Source: CAVQND01 sp049518415
Lineage (GTDB): Bacteria; Verrucomicrobiota; Verrucomicrobiia; Limisphaerales; UBA8199
Length of the DNA: 64,000 bases
Reading direction: 5' to 3'
NCBI GenBank assembly: GCA_049518415.1
Contig: JBEKRX010000020.1
Location: 1-64,000 of the forward strand
Shown: one piece after another, positions 22,998-30,567 of the stretch
Layout of the letters: every line of letters starts with the position of its first letter
Numbering within the stretch: the first letter of the stretch is position 1
Position numbers and translations under genes: made by a program
The notes under the pieces: model-generated
What the model saw: only the letters and a program-made list of their open reading frames with translations
Told to the model about the DNA's origin: nothing
Database searches by the model: none

Positions 22998-25193
22998 ATG
23001 AAAGCAACAGTGTTGGCTGCTGGTCTTCTGTTCGGGCTCAATGTGGTGAAGGATTCGCCATTCGTTCAGAGCGCCGCTGCTTCGGAGGCTCCAGCGGCGG
23101 TCGCTGGCGACGAAGCACGCTACTGGTTTCGATTCCAGCCGGTGCGCGATGAATTCCAGGCGACCATCCTGGATTGCAGCCGATGGGTGGAAGCGCCGAC
23201 CGGCAAACATGGCTTCGTCACTGCCGAAGGCGAACGGTTCGTGTTTGAGGACGGCACGCCGGTGCGGTTCTGGGGCGCTCAAATGGGCATGTGGGGCAAA
23301 GAACAAACCGATTACGCGGTTCGCCGCATGCGGCGGCAAGGCATCAACATTACCCGCCTGCACGGGCTGAATAACCTCGGCAGCGACGCCAGGTCATTCG
23401 AACGGTTGGATTACCTCATCTCCAAACTCGGCGAAAATGGGATTTATATTATCCTCGACCTGCACTATCCATTAACCCACCGCTTTAAAGCCAGCGATAA
23501 TATCCCGGGCCTGCCCGAAGGCGGCACGGCGCCTTACACCCAGTTCTTCAACGAGCGGGTCGCCGAGCTCATGCATGAGCGCATGACCAACATCTTCACC
23601 CACCTTAACCCCTACACGCACAAGCGCTATTGCGAGGACCCCACGCTTGCCCTGGTGGAGATCCTCAATGAGGATTCGCTCTTCTGGGGCAGCATCGAAC
23701 CTCCCTTCCGCAGCGAACTCGAGGATAAGTTCGCCGCCTGGCTGCGGAAAAAATACGGCGATGACTCGGGGCTGAGAAAGGCTTGGGCAGCGGAGGGACA
23801 GCCGCCGCTGGCCGAGGGCGAAGGGCTTGGGCCAGGCCAACGCATCGGCCTCTTGCGGAATACCGATTTCAACGAGAAATACTTCCGTGGGCATCCGGAG
23901 CGAAAAGTCCGGGGCCAGGACCAGATGCGATTTTTCCTCGAACTGGAGGAGCATTACTGGAGTGGGTGTCGCGCCGTGATGCGCCAGGCCGGGGTCAAGG
24001 CGCCAATCGATGCGTCTAATTGGCAGGGTCACGGGTTCGCGACGCGCGCGCACATGCTCGGCCAGGCGAGACTGGATTACGTGGATCGCCACGGCTACTG
24101 GGATCACCCCCAGGGCGAAGGCAACTTGAAGTGGCGCATTGCCACGGCGCAGTTCCATAACCTGCCGATGGTCAAAGCAGTCCGTGCCGATCAGGACACG
24201 CTCATTTATCTTGGGGTGGGCAACCTGGTGACCGAGAAGGCCTGGGAACAGGTGCTCGGCCTGCCGATGACGATCAGCGAGTGGAACACCTGCCTGCCCA
24301 ATGAGTACTCGCTCGAAGGCACCGGCCTCATGGCCGCCTACGGGTTGCTCCAGGGTTGGGATGCTTCACTCCAATTCGGCTACTTCAGTCCGGACTGGCC
24401 AAAGGCGCTCAGCGGCGGTTCGTTTGACCTGCTTGGCAACCCGCCCCAAATCCTTCAATTCCCGGCGGCCAGCGTCATGTGGCTTCGGCAGGATGTAAAG
24501 GAAGCGGAGGTGGTCGCCGAGTCGCTCTATGACCCGGAAAGCGTCTTCAGCCTGACGGAGGATCGCAAGCCCGTTCCCATTGCCGCCGCCCTGGTGGGCA
24601 AGGTAGGCTATCGCTTTGTGGAAAAGAGCCGCCCGCCGGCAGTGAAGGACATCAGCCCGTATTGGGATGCCAAGAACCTGGTTGCGCGCTCGCTCACAGG
24701 GGAATTGACCTGGGATGCGAACAAGGGATTCGTCAGGATCGACACGCCACGCACCCAAGCGGTCATTGGATTCCTTTCCGTTGAACCGCACCGGCTCAAC
24801 TCAACGAGCATCAAAAGCCCGACCCGCTTTGGCGCCGTCTATGTCACCGCGATGGACGGCTATGCTCCCATTCGTACAGCCCGGCATTTGCTGATCACCG
24901 CCGTCGGGCCAGCCCGCAATACCGGCATGGAATATGAAAGCACCGCGCAGCCGTCCCGGCTCGGCGGTCCTCTATGGCACCTGAAGGCCGAAGGCACTTC
25001 TCCGGCGCTATTGGAAGCCGTCACCGGGGAGATTCAAATCCAGTGCGAGCGCCCGAAAGACTTCAAAGCCTGGACGCTGGACGCAGTCGGCAAGCGGCTT
25101 CGAGAAATTCCGCTCCAGGCGCGGGACAACGCGATTCAGCTCAAGCTTAGCGCCGGATACGAAACCGTTTACTACGAACTGTCAGTGCCGTGA
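22998..25193 (+). CDS. secreted clan GH-A glycoside hydrolase (GH5-like)
   Basis: A 731-residue exported TIM-barrel glycosidase. A signal peptide is followed by a short N-domain and the barrel. Two carboxylates fit clan GH-A: the acid/base in 'LVEILNEDSLFW' (Asn224-Glu225) at the end of strand 4, and the nucleophile in 'MTISEWN' (Glu428) at strand 7. 'MRRQGINITRLHGLNN' and 'GIYIILDLHYPL' are typical of cellulase-fold strands 2-3. A C-terminal beta-rich region of about 250 residues follows. The CAZy family (GH5 or a neighbour) and substrate cannot be fixed. The ATG at 22998 starts the signal peptide ('MKATVLAAGLLFGLN'). Confidence 0.85.
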   Translation: MKATVLAAGLLFGLNVVKDSPFVQSAAASEAPAAVAGDEARYWFRFQPVRDEFQATILDCSRWVEAPTGKHGFVTAEGERFVFEDGTPVRFWGAQMGMWGKEQTDYAVRRMRRQGINITRLHGLNNLGSDARSFERLDYLISKLGENGIYIILDLHYPLTHRFKASDNIPGLPEGGTAPYTQFFNERVAELMHERMTNIFTHLNPYTHKRYCEDPTLALVEILNEDSLFWGSIEPPFRSELEDKFAAWLRKKYGDDSGLRKAWAAEGQPPLAEGEGLGPGQRIGLLRNTDFNEKYFRGHPERKVRGQDQMRFFLELEEHYWSGCRAVMRQAGVKAPIDASNWQGHGFATRAHMLGQARLDYVDRHGYWDHPQGEGNLKWRIATAQFHNLPMVKAVRADQDTLIYLGVGNLVTEKAWEQVLGLPMTISEWNTCLPNEYSLEGTGLMAAYGLLQGWDASLQFGYFSPDWPKALSGGSFDLLGNPPQILQFPAASVMWLRQDVKEAEVVAESLYDPESVFSLTEDRKPVPIAAALVGKVGYRFVEKSRPPAVKDISPYWDAKNLVARSLTGELTWDANKGFVRIDTPRTQAVIGFLSVEPHRLNSTSIKSPTRFGAVYVTAMDGYAPIRTARHLLITAVGPARNTGMEYESTAQPSRLGGPLWHLKAEGTSPALLEAVTGEIQIQCERPKDFKAWTLDAVGKRLREIPLQARDNAIQLKLSAGYETVYYELSVP

Positions 25194-25218
25194 ACACGAA
25201 CCCGAGGATCAAACAAGT

Positions 25219-25314
25219 ATGAGAGCAGCGATCTCAGCAATTGCACTTCTAATCTGCCACGTGGCGGCGCTTGCCCAGCAACCCGCCCCCTCGAATGAAA
25301 AAACGACTATCTAA
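25219..25314 (+). pseudogene. orphan signal peptide, 31 codons
   Basis: The ATG at 25219 opens 'MRAAISAIALLICHVAALAQ' followed by 'QPAPSNEKTTI' and a TAA. This is a textbook signal peptide with an ALA-Q cleavage site, but only a dozen residues of mature protein. It overlaps the start of the downstream epimerase-like gene in another frame. It looks like the 5' stump of a secreted protein whose body was replaced by the next gene. Confidence 0.65.
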
Positions 25315-26182
25315 AGACCCCCGGAGAAGGAAATTCCTGAAGGACCTTGCGGCAGGAGCTCTCGTCTTTGCTCTGCCCCCTGGGACGGCGTTATCCGAAA
25401 CACGCATTCCGCCAAAGAAACCCAGAGTGGGAATTCAGTTGTGGACGCTGCGGCAGGAAATCGAGACAGACCCCAGGGGCACACTGAAGAGGATTGCCGA
25501 GCTCGGGTTTGCGGGGGTGGAGACGGCATTTTTCTCCGGGGAGTTCAGCCTCAAAAAGGCTCCGCAACTGCTCAAAGAATTCGGACTTCCGGTCTGCTCG
25601 GCACATTGCGAGCTCCCGGCGGGAGCGCAGAAGAAAGCGTTTCTGGAAATGGCGGCTGCTTTCGGCTGTGACAGGATGGTATGGCACGGCTGGCCCATGG
25701 ATCCAAGATACCAGACCCTCGCCGGAACCAGGAAGCTGGCCGAGATCTATAATGAAGCGAATCACTTTGCCAAGTCCCACGGCTTGAAGTTCGGGCTCCA
25801 TAACCACTGGTGGGAATTTGAAAAACAGAAAGACGGTCATTATCCCTACCAGGTCTTGCTGGAAAGCTTGGACCAGGACGTCTTTTTTGAACTGGATACT
25901 TATTGGGCGAAGGCAGCGGGGCAGGATCCGGTGCAAATCGTCGGCCAACTAGCCAAGCGCGTTCCCCTGATGCATATCAAAGATGGTTCCGGCGATAAGG
26001 AGAGTCCGATGGTAGCTATCGGCACGGGCGTACAGAATGTCAAAGGCATCGTCAGCGCGTCGCAGAACCATGTCGAGTGGTTGATCGTGGAGTTTGACAC
26101 GTGCGCCACCGACATTTTCGTTGCGCTCAAGGAAAGCTATAGATACCTGACCCAAAATGGACTCGGTGAGGGAAGAGTCTAG
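25295..26182 (+). CDS. Tat-exported sugar isomerase/epimerase-like TIM-barrel protein
   Basis: A 295-residue xylose-isomerase-like TIM barrel (AP-endonuclease-2 fold). The N-terminus carries a twin-arginine type leader (Arg-rich 'DPRRRKFLKDLAAGALVFAL'), so it acts outside the cytoplasm. Metal-site positions are recognisable: 'GFAGVETAFF' (Glu), 'KFGLHNHWWEF' (His), 'FFELDTYWAKAAG' (Asp) and 'LMHIKDG' (His). Exported relatives accompany Gfo/Idh/MocA oxidoreductases in pathways where glycosides are oxidised to 3-keto forms and then cleaved or eliminated; the Gfo/Idh/MocA gene starts 151 bp downstream. The last codons and stop come from a segment duplicated from the end of the PQQ gene (26170-26252). 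Confidence 0.87.
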   Translation: MKKRLSKDPRRRKFLKDLAAGALVFALPPGTALSETRIPPKKPRVGIQLWTLRQEIETDPRGTLKRIAELGFAGVETAFFSGEFSLKKAPQLLKEFGLPVCSAHCELPAGAQKKAFLEMAAAFGCDRMVWHGWPMDPRYQTLAGTRKLAEIYNEANHFAKSHGLKFGLHNHWWEFEKQKDGHYPYQVLLESLDQDVFFELDTYWAKAAGQDPVQIVGQLAKRVPLMHIKDGSGDKESPMVAIGTGVQNVKGIVSASQNHVEWLIVEFDTCATDIFVALKESYRYLTQNGLGEGRV

Positions 26183-26252
26183 GGGACGCCGCAGCCCATT
26201 AGGTCCTTCCTGCCTCGGATGCAGATACGCCCCGGCTGAAAGGCGGGCGAGG
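26170..26252. repeat. duplicated 3' end of the PQQ-propeller gene, copy A
   Basis: These 83 bp match 27961-28043 with about six mismatches. Copy B is the true 3' end of the propeller gene (antisense 'GRIYIRGKQDLICFGVP' and stop). In copy A the same DNA supplies the last codons of the epimerase-like gene on the other strand. It marks a recombination junction. Confidence 0.85.
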
Positions 26253-26333
26253 TCACCCAATTATTGGGCTGACAAATAGAGGTCACCTACTTAGGATGCG
26301 GTCGTGAAGCTCGAATCCATCGAAAAAACCGGT

Positions 26334-27737
26334 ATGAACCACACCACTCGTCGTGAATTCCTCAAGACTTCCAGCAAGGTCATGGTCGGTGCCGCCTTGG
26401 CGTCAGCCGCTGCCCGGCCGGGCTACACGGCGGAAGACAATAGTATCCGGGTGGCCCTGGTCGGCTGCGGGGGACGGGGCACCGGGGCGGCCGCCAATGC
26501 ACTCGCCACCAAGAGCAAAGGCCCCATCAAATTGGTGGCCATGGCGGACGTTTTCGAGGAGCGCCTGAGCCGGAGCTACGAAGCCCTCAAGAGCGCTGCC
26601 ACTCGGGTCGAGGGCTCGGCCGATACCTGGCTGATGGGCTTCGAGGCGGCCCAGGTGGAGGTGCCGCCCGAGCGGCGATTCCTTGGTTTTGACGCTTACC
26701 AGAAAGCGATGGACTGCCTGAAGGCCGGGGATGTCGTCGTCCTCACCGCGCCCGTGGCGTTTCGCTGGGTCCACTTCACCTACGCCATTGCCAAGGGTCT
26801 GAACGTGTTTATGGAGAAGCCGATTTCGCTGGACGGGCCGACGACCCGGAGAATGCTCCAACTGGCTGAGGACGCTGCGAAGAAGAACCTGAAGGTCGGT
26901 GTGGGCCTGATGTGCCGCCATTGCAAAGCGCGCTGGGAACTTTATGACCGCATCAAACAAGGCCAGATCGGCGAGCTCACGACTCTAAGAAGCTACCGGC
27001 TGGTTGGCCCGGTGGGGTTCACCGGCCCCAAGCCGAAACAGATGAGCGAGCTGCTCTACCAAATTCAGAAATATCTCGGCTTCATGTGGGCCAGTGGCGG
27101 TGTCTTCCATGATTTTGTCGCGCACAACGTGGACGAGTGTTGCTGGATGAAAGATGCCTGGCCCGTCCGCGCCGACGGCATGGGGTCGCGCTGCTATCGC
27201 GGCGACGCGGTGGATCAAAATTTCGATCACTACTCGGTCGAGTACACCTTTGCTGAGGGCGCCAAGCTCTTCCTCAGCTCCCGGTACATGTCCGGCTGTC
27301 GTGAAGAATTCGCCAGCTACGTCCACGGCACCAAAGGCTCGGCGGTGATTTCGACCTTCATGCACACCCCCGCCAAGTGCCGCATTTTCAAAGGGCAAAC
27401 GGTGACCCGGGCGGACATGACGTGGGCTTTCCCACAGCCGGAGCCGAATCCCTATGAGCTTGAGTGGGACGACCTGGTCGAGGCCATTCGCCAGGACAAA
27501 CCCTACAACGAAGTGAAACGCGGCGCCGAAGCCGCCCTGGTTGTAGCCATGGGCCGCAAAGCCGTCCATACCGGCCAGGCCGTCACGTTTGAAGAGATGC
27601 TCAATGATGGCCACGAGTTTGCGCCCGAGGTGGACAAGTTCACAATGAATTCGCCAGCCCCGGTGCAATTGGGGCCCGACGGCCTTTATCCGGCGCCGCA
27701 ACCGGGTCGGCTAAAGGGCCGCGAATATTCTCAATAA
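26334..27737 (+). CDS. Tat-exported Gfo/Idh/MocA family oxidoreductase
   Basis: A 467-residue NAD(P)-dependent sugar oxidoreductase. The Tat leader 'TTRREFLKTSSKVMVGAAL' precedes the Rossmann strand and loop 'IRVALVGCGGRGTGAA'. The family EKP motif reads 'FMEKPISLDGP', followed by 'VGLMCRHCKARWEL'. The C-terminal beta-sheet domain ('FMWASGGVFHDFVAHNVDEC') holds the His-Asp-type catalytic positions. Export with the cofactor bound is typical of Verrucomicrobia and Bacteroidota members. The epimerase-like gene lies upstream in the same direction, so a joint keto-sugar pathway is likely. The ATG at 26334 starts the Tat motif. Confidence 0.93.
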   Translation: MNHTTRREFLKTSSKVMVGAALASAAARPGYTAEDNSIRVALVGCGGRGTGAAANALATKSKGPIKLVAMADVFEERLSRSYEALKSAATRVEGSADTWLMGFEAAQVEVPPERRFLGFDAYQKAMDCLKAGDVVVLTAPVAFRWVHFTYAIAKGLNVFMEKPISLDGPTTRRMLQLAEDAAKKNLKVGVGLMCRHCKARWELYDRIKQGQIGELTTLRSYRLVGPVGFTGPKPKQMSELLYQIQKYLGFMWASGGVFHDFVAHNVDECCWMKDAWPVRADGMGSRCYRGDAVDQNFDHYSVEYTFAEGAKLFLSSRYMSGCREEFASYVHGTKGSAVISTFMHTPAKCRIFKGQTVTRADMTWAFPQPEPNPYELEWDDLVEAIRQDKPYNEVKRGAEAALVVAMGRKAVHTGQAVTFEEMLNDGHEFAPEVDKFTMNSPAPVQLGPDGLYPAPQPGRLKGREYSQ

Positions 27738-27741
27738 CCCT

Positions 27742-27958
27742 TGCCGACGCGAACGCGAGAGCAGCCGGGCTGCTCCCACGTCTCCGGAGATCGTCTCGGC
27801 AGCCGCATTCCAGCGGATTCCACGTCCCGTCAGATAGGCGATGTTCGCCAGGTGACAGCAGACTGTGGCTTTATGACTGTCCTCCAGGTCCAGGGGCGGT
27901 TGCTTTCCGGCCTTGACGCAATCGAGGAAGCGCCTCTGCCAGGGGCCGTCTTGTTCAC
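27742..27958 (-). pseudogene. C-terminal remnant of a second Gfo/Idh/MocA oxidoreductase
   Basis: Read on the minus strand, this piece gives 'CEQDGPWQRRFLDCVKAGKQ', then 'DLEDSHKATVCCHLANIAYL', 'TGRGIRWNAAAETISGD' and 'ARLLSRSRRQG'. This is the standard C-terminal end of exported Gfo/Idh/MocA proteins (FLDCVK..., HLANIAYxTGR, W...). The N-terminal two thirds are absent: the piece begins 2 bp before the duplicated PQQ 3' segment and runs tail-to-tail into the intact oxidoreductase gene. No stop ends it at the expected place. Confidence 0.8.
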
Positions 27959-27960
27959 AG

Positions 27961-28043
27961 GGGAAGAGTCTAGGGGACGCCGAAGCAGATTAGGTCCTGC
28001 TTGCCTCGGATGTAGATACGCCCCGGCTGAAAGGCGGGCGAGG
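27961..28043. repeat. duplicated 3' end of the PQQ-propeller gene, copy B
   Basis: This is the partner of 26170-26252 and contains the authentic end of the propeller gene at 27970. The homology extends about 9 bp past the stop (GGGAAGAGT), ending where the Gfo/Idh/MocA remnant begins. Confidence 0.85.
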
Positions 28044-30567
28044 CCACACACTCCTGGCCGACTTCCGCGCGCCCCAGGAGCTCGAGGCGCTCCCCTGTGC
28101 CCAGAATGAACATCGTTCCAGAATCGCTCAGGAGATAAAGGCGATCGCCCGCAATGGTCGGAGAGGCCTGGAAGTGCGAGCCCGTATCTTGTTCCCACAA
28201 TTTCACGCCGTCTTTCATCCGATAGCACAAAACGCGGCCGTCGGAGTTGACCAGGAAGACCCGCTGCTCGGTGGCCACGGGGCTGCAGATGGCGGGCACA
28301 TCATCTTCAACGGCCCACACTGCATGTGACTTCGTCACATCGCCGCGTCCATCCGCCCGCAAGGCGACGAACTTCCCGTCCACAGCCCCCGCCAGCACCA
28401 GTCCGGCGGCGTGGATCGGCGAAGGGACCACTTCGCCGCCCAGGAATTCGGCTCGCCAGAGCTCCGTTCCCGAGTCCGGAGCGTACGAAATCACCCAGGA
28501 GCCGCCACAGGTGATGAGTTGGTCCCGCCCCGCCAAGCGCGCGACATAGGGCGTGCTCCAGGAGGCAGGCACCGGTCGCCGGCTCTCCCAAACCGTTTGC
28601 CCGCTCTCGATGTCCACGGCAATGAGCTTGGATGAATTGGCGTCTGGTTCACCCTGGTCGAGCTGGATCACCAGCAGGTTGCGCCAGCAGTCGAGCGAGG
28701 CGGCGTGCCCATAAGGGTTTTTCGGCAGGCCAAAGCTTCGGCTCCAGACTGGTTCACCGTCCAGGGTCAGGCAGGCCAGGTCGCCCGTGCCAAAGATGGC
28801 GCAAACGTGCTGGCCATCGACCACGGGTGTAGCGCCGGCCAGCATGAGTTTTGTCAGCTCTTCCAACCGGGGCCTCGGACCTCCGGGAGCGGGCAGGATT
28901 TCCCTTCGCCATTGGAGTCTGCCCGTCTCGGTGTCATAGCAGTAAACCTCACGTTTCTGCGGTGTGGCGCCTGTGAGAAAGAGCCGTTTGCCCCACAGCA
29001 CCGGGGAACTGGGCGCCGTCACGGGGACTTCAGTTTTCCAGATGATCCCTCTGCCGCTGCTCACATCCCAGGACAAGGGAAGGTTGGTTGCCGCGGCTCT
29101 CCCCAGCCCGCCTGGACCTCGGAAACGCGGCCACTCGAGGGTCGCAAATGTCTTGGAGTTGGTCCGGTCTGGATTCCACGTGGGCGCGCCTGTCTCCGCT
29201 TCCGAAACGGCGGCCTTTGGAGCCGACAGGTTCACAGGCACAGCTTTGGAAGTTATGGCGGAGGAAGATTGGCTTGATGGGGCCTCGCGCGCGAGTTTTT
29301 CGGCCGGAACTGAGCCCGGGGGCGCGGTGATCTGCACAGACACTACATTTCCGGCCTTGTTGCGGCAGAACAAGCGTCCGTTGGAAAGCGCTGGAACAGA
29401 CCAGGTGGGCCCCGGCAGAATCTGGGCCCGCAGCAGTTCGTGCCAGCCATCGGGCGAAGCCTGCCCCACCATCAACTCACCCGTCTCCCGCAGGACCAGG
29501 AGTTTGCCATCACAAGTAAGCACGTTGCCCCAACCGACTCTTTCCCTGGTCCATTTGACTTCGCCGGTTCGCAAGTCGAGGCACTTGAGCAGGGATTTTT
29601 TCGAGTCGGTGCCCTGGTAATCGGTCCCAGTGTTATCCACGCCATAGATGTGCCCCTGCCAGATTACCGCATTGCAGTGGAGAGTCTGGTATTTCCTGCC
29701 TCGGTCCTCCCACAGTACCTGGGGGTTGAAGTCGCGCACCTCGAAAACGCCGCAACCTCGCGGCAGCGACGCGTTGGCCATGAAGACGACATTGCTCCAG
29801 ACTACCGGGCCCACCCAGCAATAGCCCCAGGTGTGATGACGCCAAAGTTGCCGCCCGGATATGGCTTCGGCCCCCATAATAGAGCCGCCGCCGGAGAAGA
29901 CCACCCAGTCCAGGCCTTCGACGGTCGTGAGGACTGGCGAGCCGCAGGTCACCTCGCCTCCGGCGAGTTTCCAAACAGCATTGCCATTAGTCTTATTGAG
30001 CGCCATGTACGATGCTCCGGAAGCATTTACCTCCAGGATGAGCAGGTCGCGATAGACCACCGGCGAACAGCAATACCCATAAACCGGAAGCCGGCCCTGA
30101 AAGTCCTTGCCCAAATGCCGCGACCAGATCACCGTTCCCGTGGTTGCATCCAGGCAAAACAATTGGCCTTCTACGCCCAGAGTGTACACGCGCCCTCCCT
30201 CGACCGTCGGCGTCGAACGCGGACCGTCGAACAGCACATCCTGGGAAACGCAGCTCGCGCCATCATAGGCGTATCTCCACAGTTCTTTCCCCGCGCCGGC
30301 ATCGAAGCAAAACACCGTGTCCGTTCCCCGGTTGGGGCCCGATTTTTGGTGGCCCAGGGTGTAGGCCTTGCCGTTAGCGATTGCCAACGATGAGCAGCCC
30401 ACACCCACCGACGAGGTCCACATGGGAACAGGCTCACGCAACCAAACCACGTTCGTTTCCCTTGAGATTCCATTCCGGCCCGGGCCGAGCCATTGCGGCC
30501 AATCGTCGGCGTGGGCGAGCACGCAGTTCGTCAGACAAAAGGCGAAGTAAAGCAAGGCACTCTTCAT
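27970..30567 (-). CDS. exported double PQQ-type beta-propeller protein
   Basis: An 865-residue secreted protein made of two complete WD/PQQ-like propellers in tandem. After a signal peptide ('MKSALLYFAFCLTNCVLAHA') the first opens with 'DDWPQWLGPGRNGIS'; the second opens about 460 residues in with 'LEWPRFRGPGGLGRA'. Each is followed by PQQ-type blades ('DAGAGKELWRYAYDG', 'DLRTGEVKWTRERVG', 'DTETGRLQWRREI', 'DIESGQTVWESRRPV'). Planctomycete and verrucomicrobial relatives usually carry a single such module, so this is a fusion or duplication. Catalytic cofactor residues are not visible, so a binding or scaffold role is as likely as dehydrogenase activity. Its ATG overlaps the stop of the GH38-like gene (ATGA), indicating coupled translation. 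Confidence 0.9.
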   Translation of the reverse strand: MKSALLYFAFCLTNCVLAHADDWPQWLGPGRNGISRETNVVWLREPVPMWTSSVGVGCSSLAIANGKAYTLGHQKSGPNRGTDTVFCFDAGAGKELWRYAYDGASCVSQDVLFDGPRSTPTVEGGRVYTLGVEGQLFCLDATTGTVIWSRHLGKDFQGRLPVYGYCCSPVVYRDLLILEVNASGASYMALNKTNGNAVWKLAGGEVTCGSPVLTTVEGLDWVVFSGGGSIMGAEAISGRQLWRHHTWGYCWVGPVVWSNVVFMANASLPRGCGVFEVRDFNPQVLWEDRGRKYQTLHCNAVIWQGHIYGVDNTGTDYQGTDSKKSLLKCLDLRTGEVKWTRERVGWGNVLTCDGKLLVLRETGELMVGQASPDGWHELLRAQILPGPTWSVPALSNGRLFCRNKAGNVVSVQITAPPGSVPAEKLAREAPSSQSSSAITSKAVPVNLSAPKAAVSEAETGAPTWNPDRTNSKTFATLEWPRFRGPGGLGRAAATNLPLSWDVSSGRGIIWKTEVPVTAPSSPVLWGKRLFLTGATPQKREVYCYDTETGRLQWRREILPAPGGPRPRLEELTKLMLAGATPVVDGQHVCAIFGTGDLACLTLDGEPVWSRSFGLPKNPYGHAASLDCWRNLLVIQLDQGEPDANSSKLIAVDIESGQTVWESRRPVPASWSTPYVARLAGRDQLITCGGSWVISYAPDSGTELWRAEFLGGEVVPSPIHAAGLVLAGAVDGKFVALRADGRGDVTKSHAVWAVEDDVPAICSPVATEQRVFLVNSDGRVLCYRMKDGVKLWEQDTGSHFQASPTIAGDRLYLLSDSGTMFILGTGERLELLGRAEVGQECVASPAFQPGRIYIRGKQDLICFGVP

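Noticed and set aside
27741..28109. A plus-strand small protein after the oxidoreductase gene
   Set aside because: The opposite strand encodes a convincing Gfo/Idh/MocA C-terminus and the propeller end, so this frame is a shadow.
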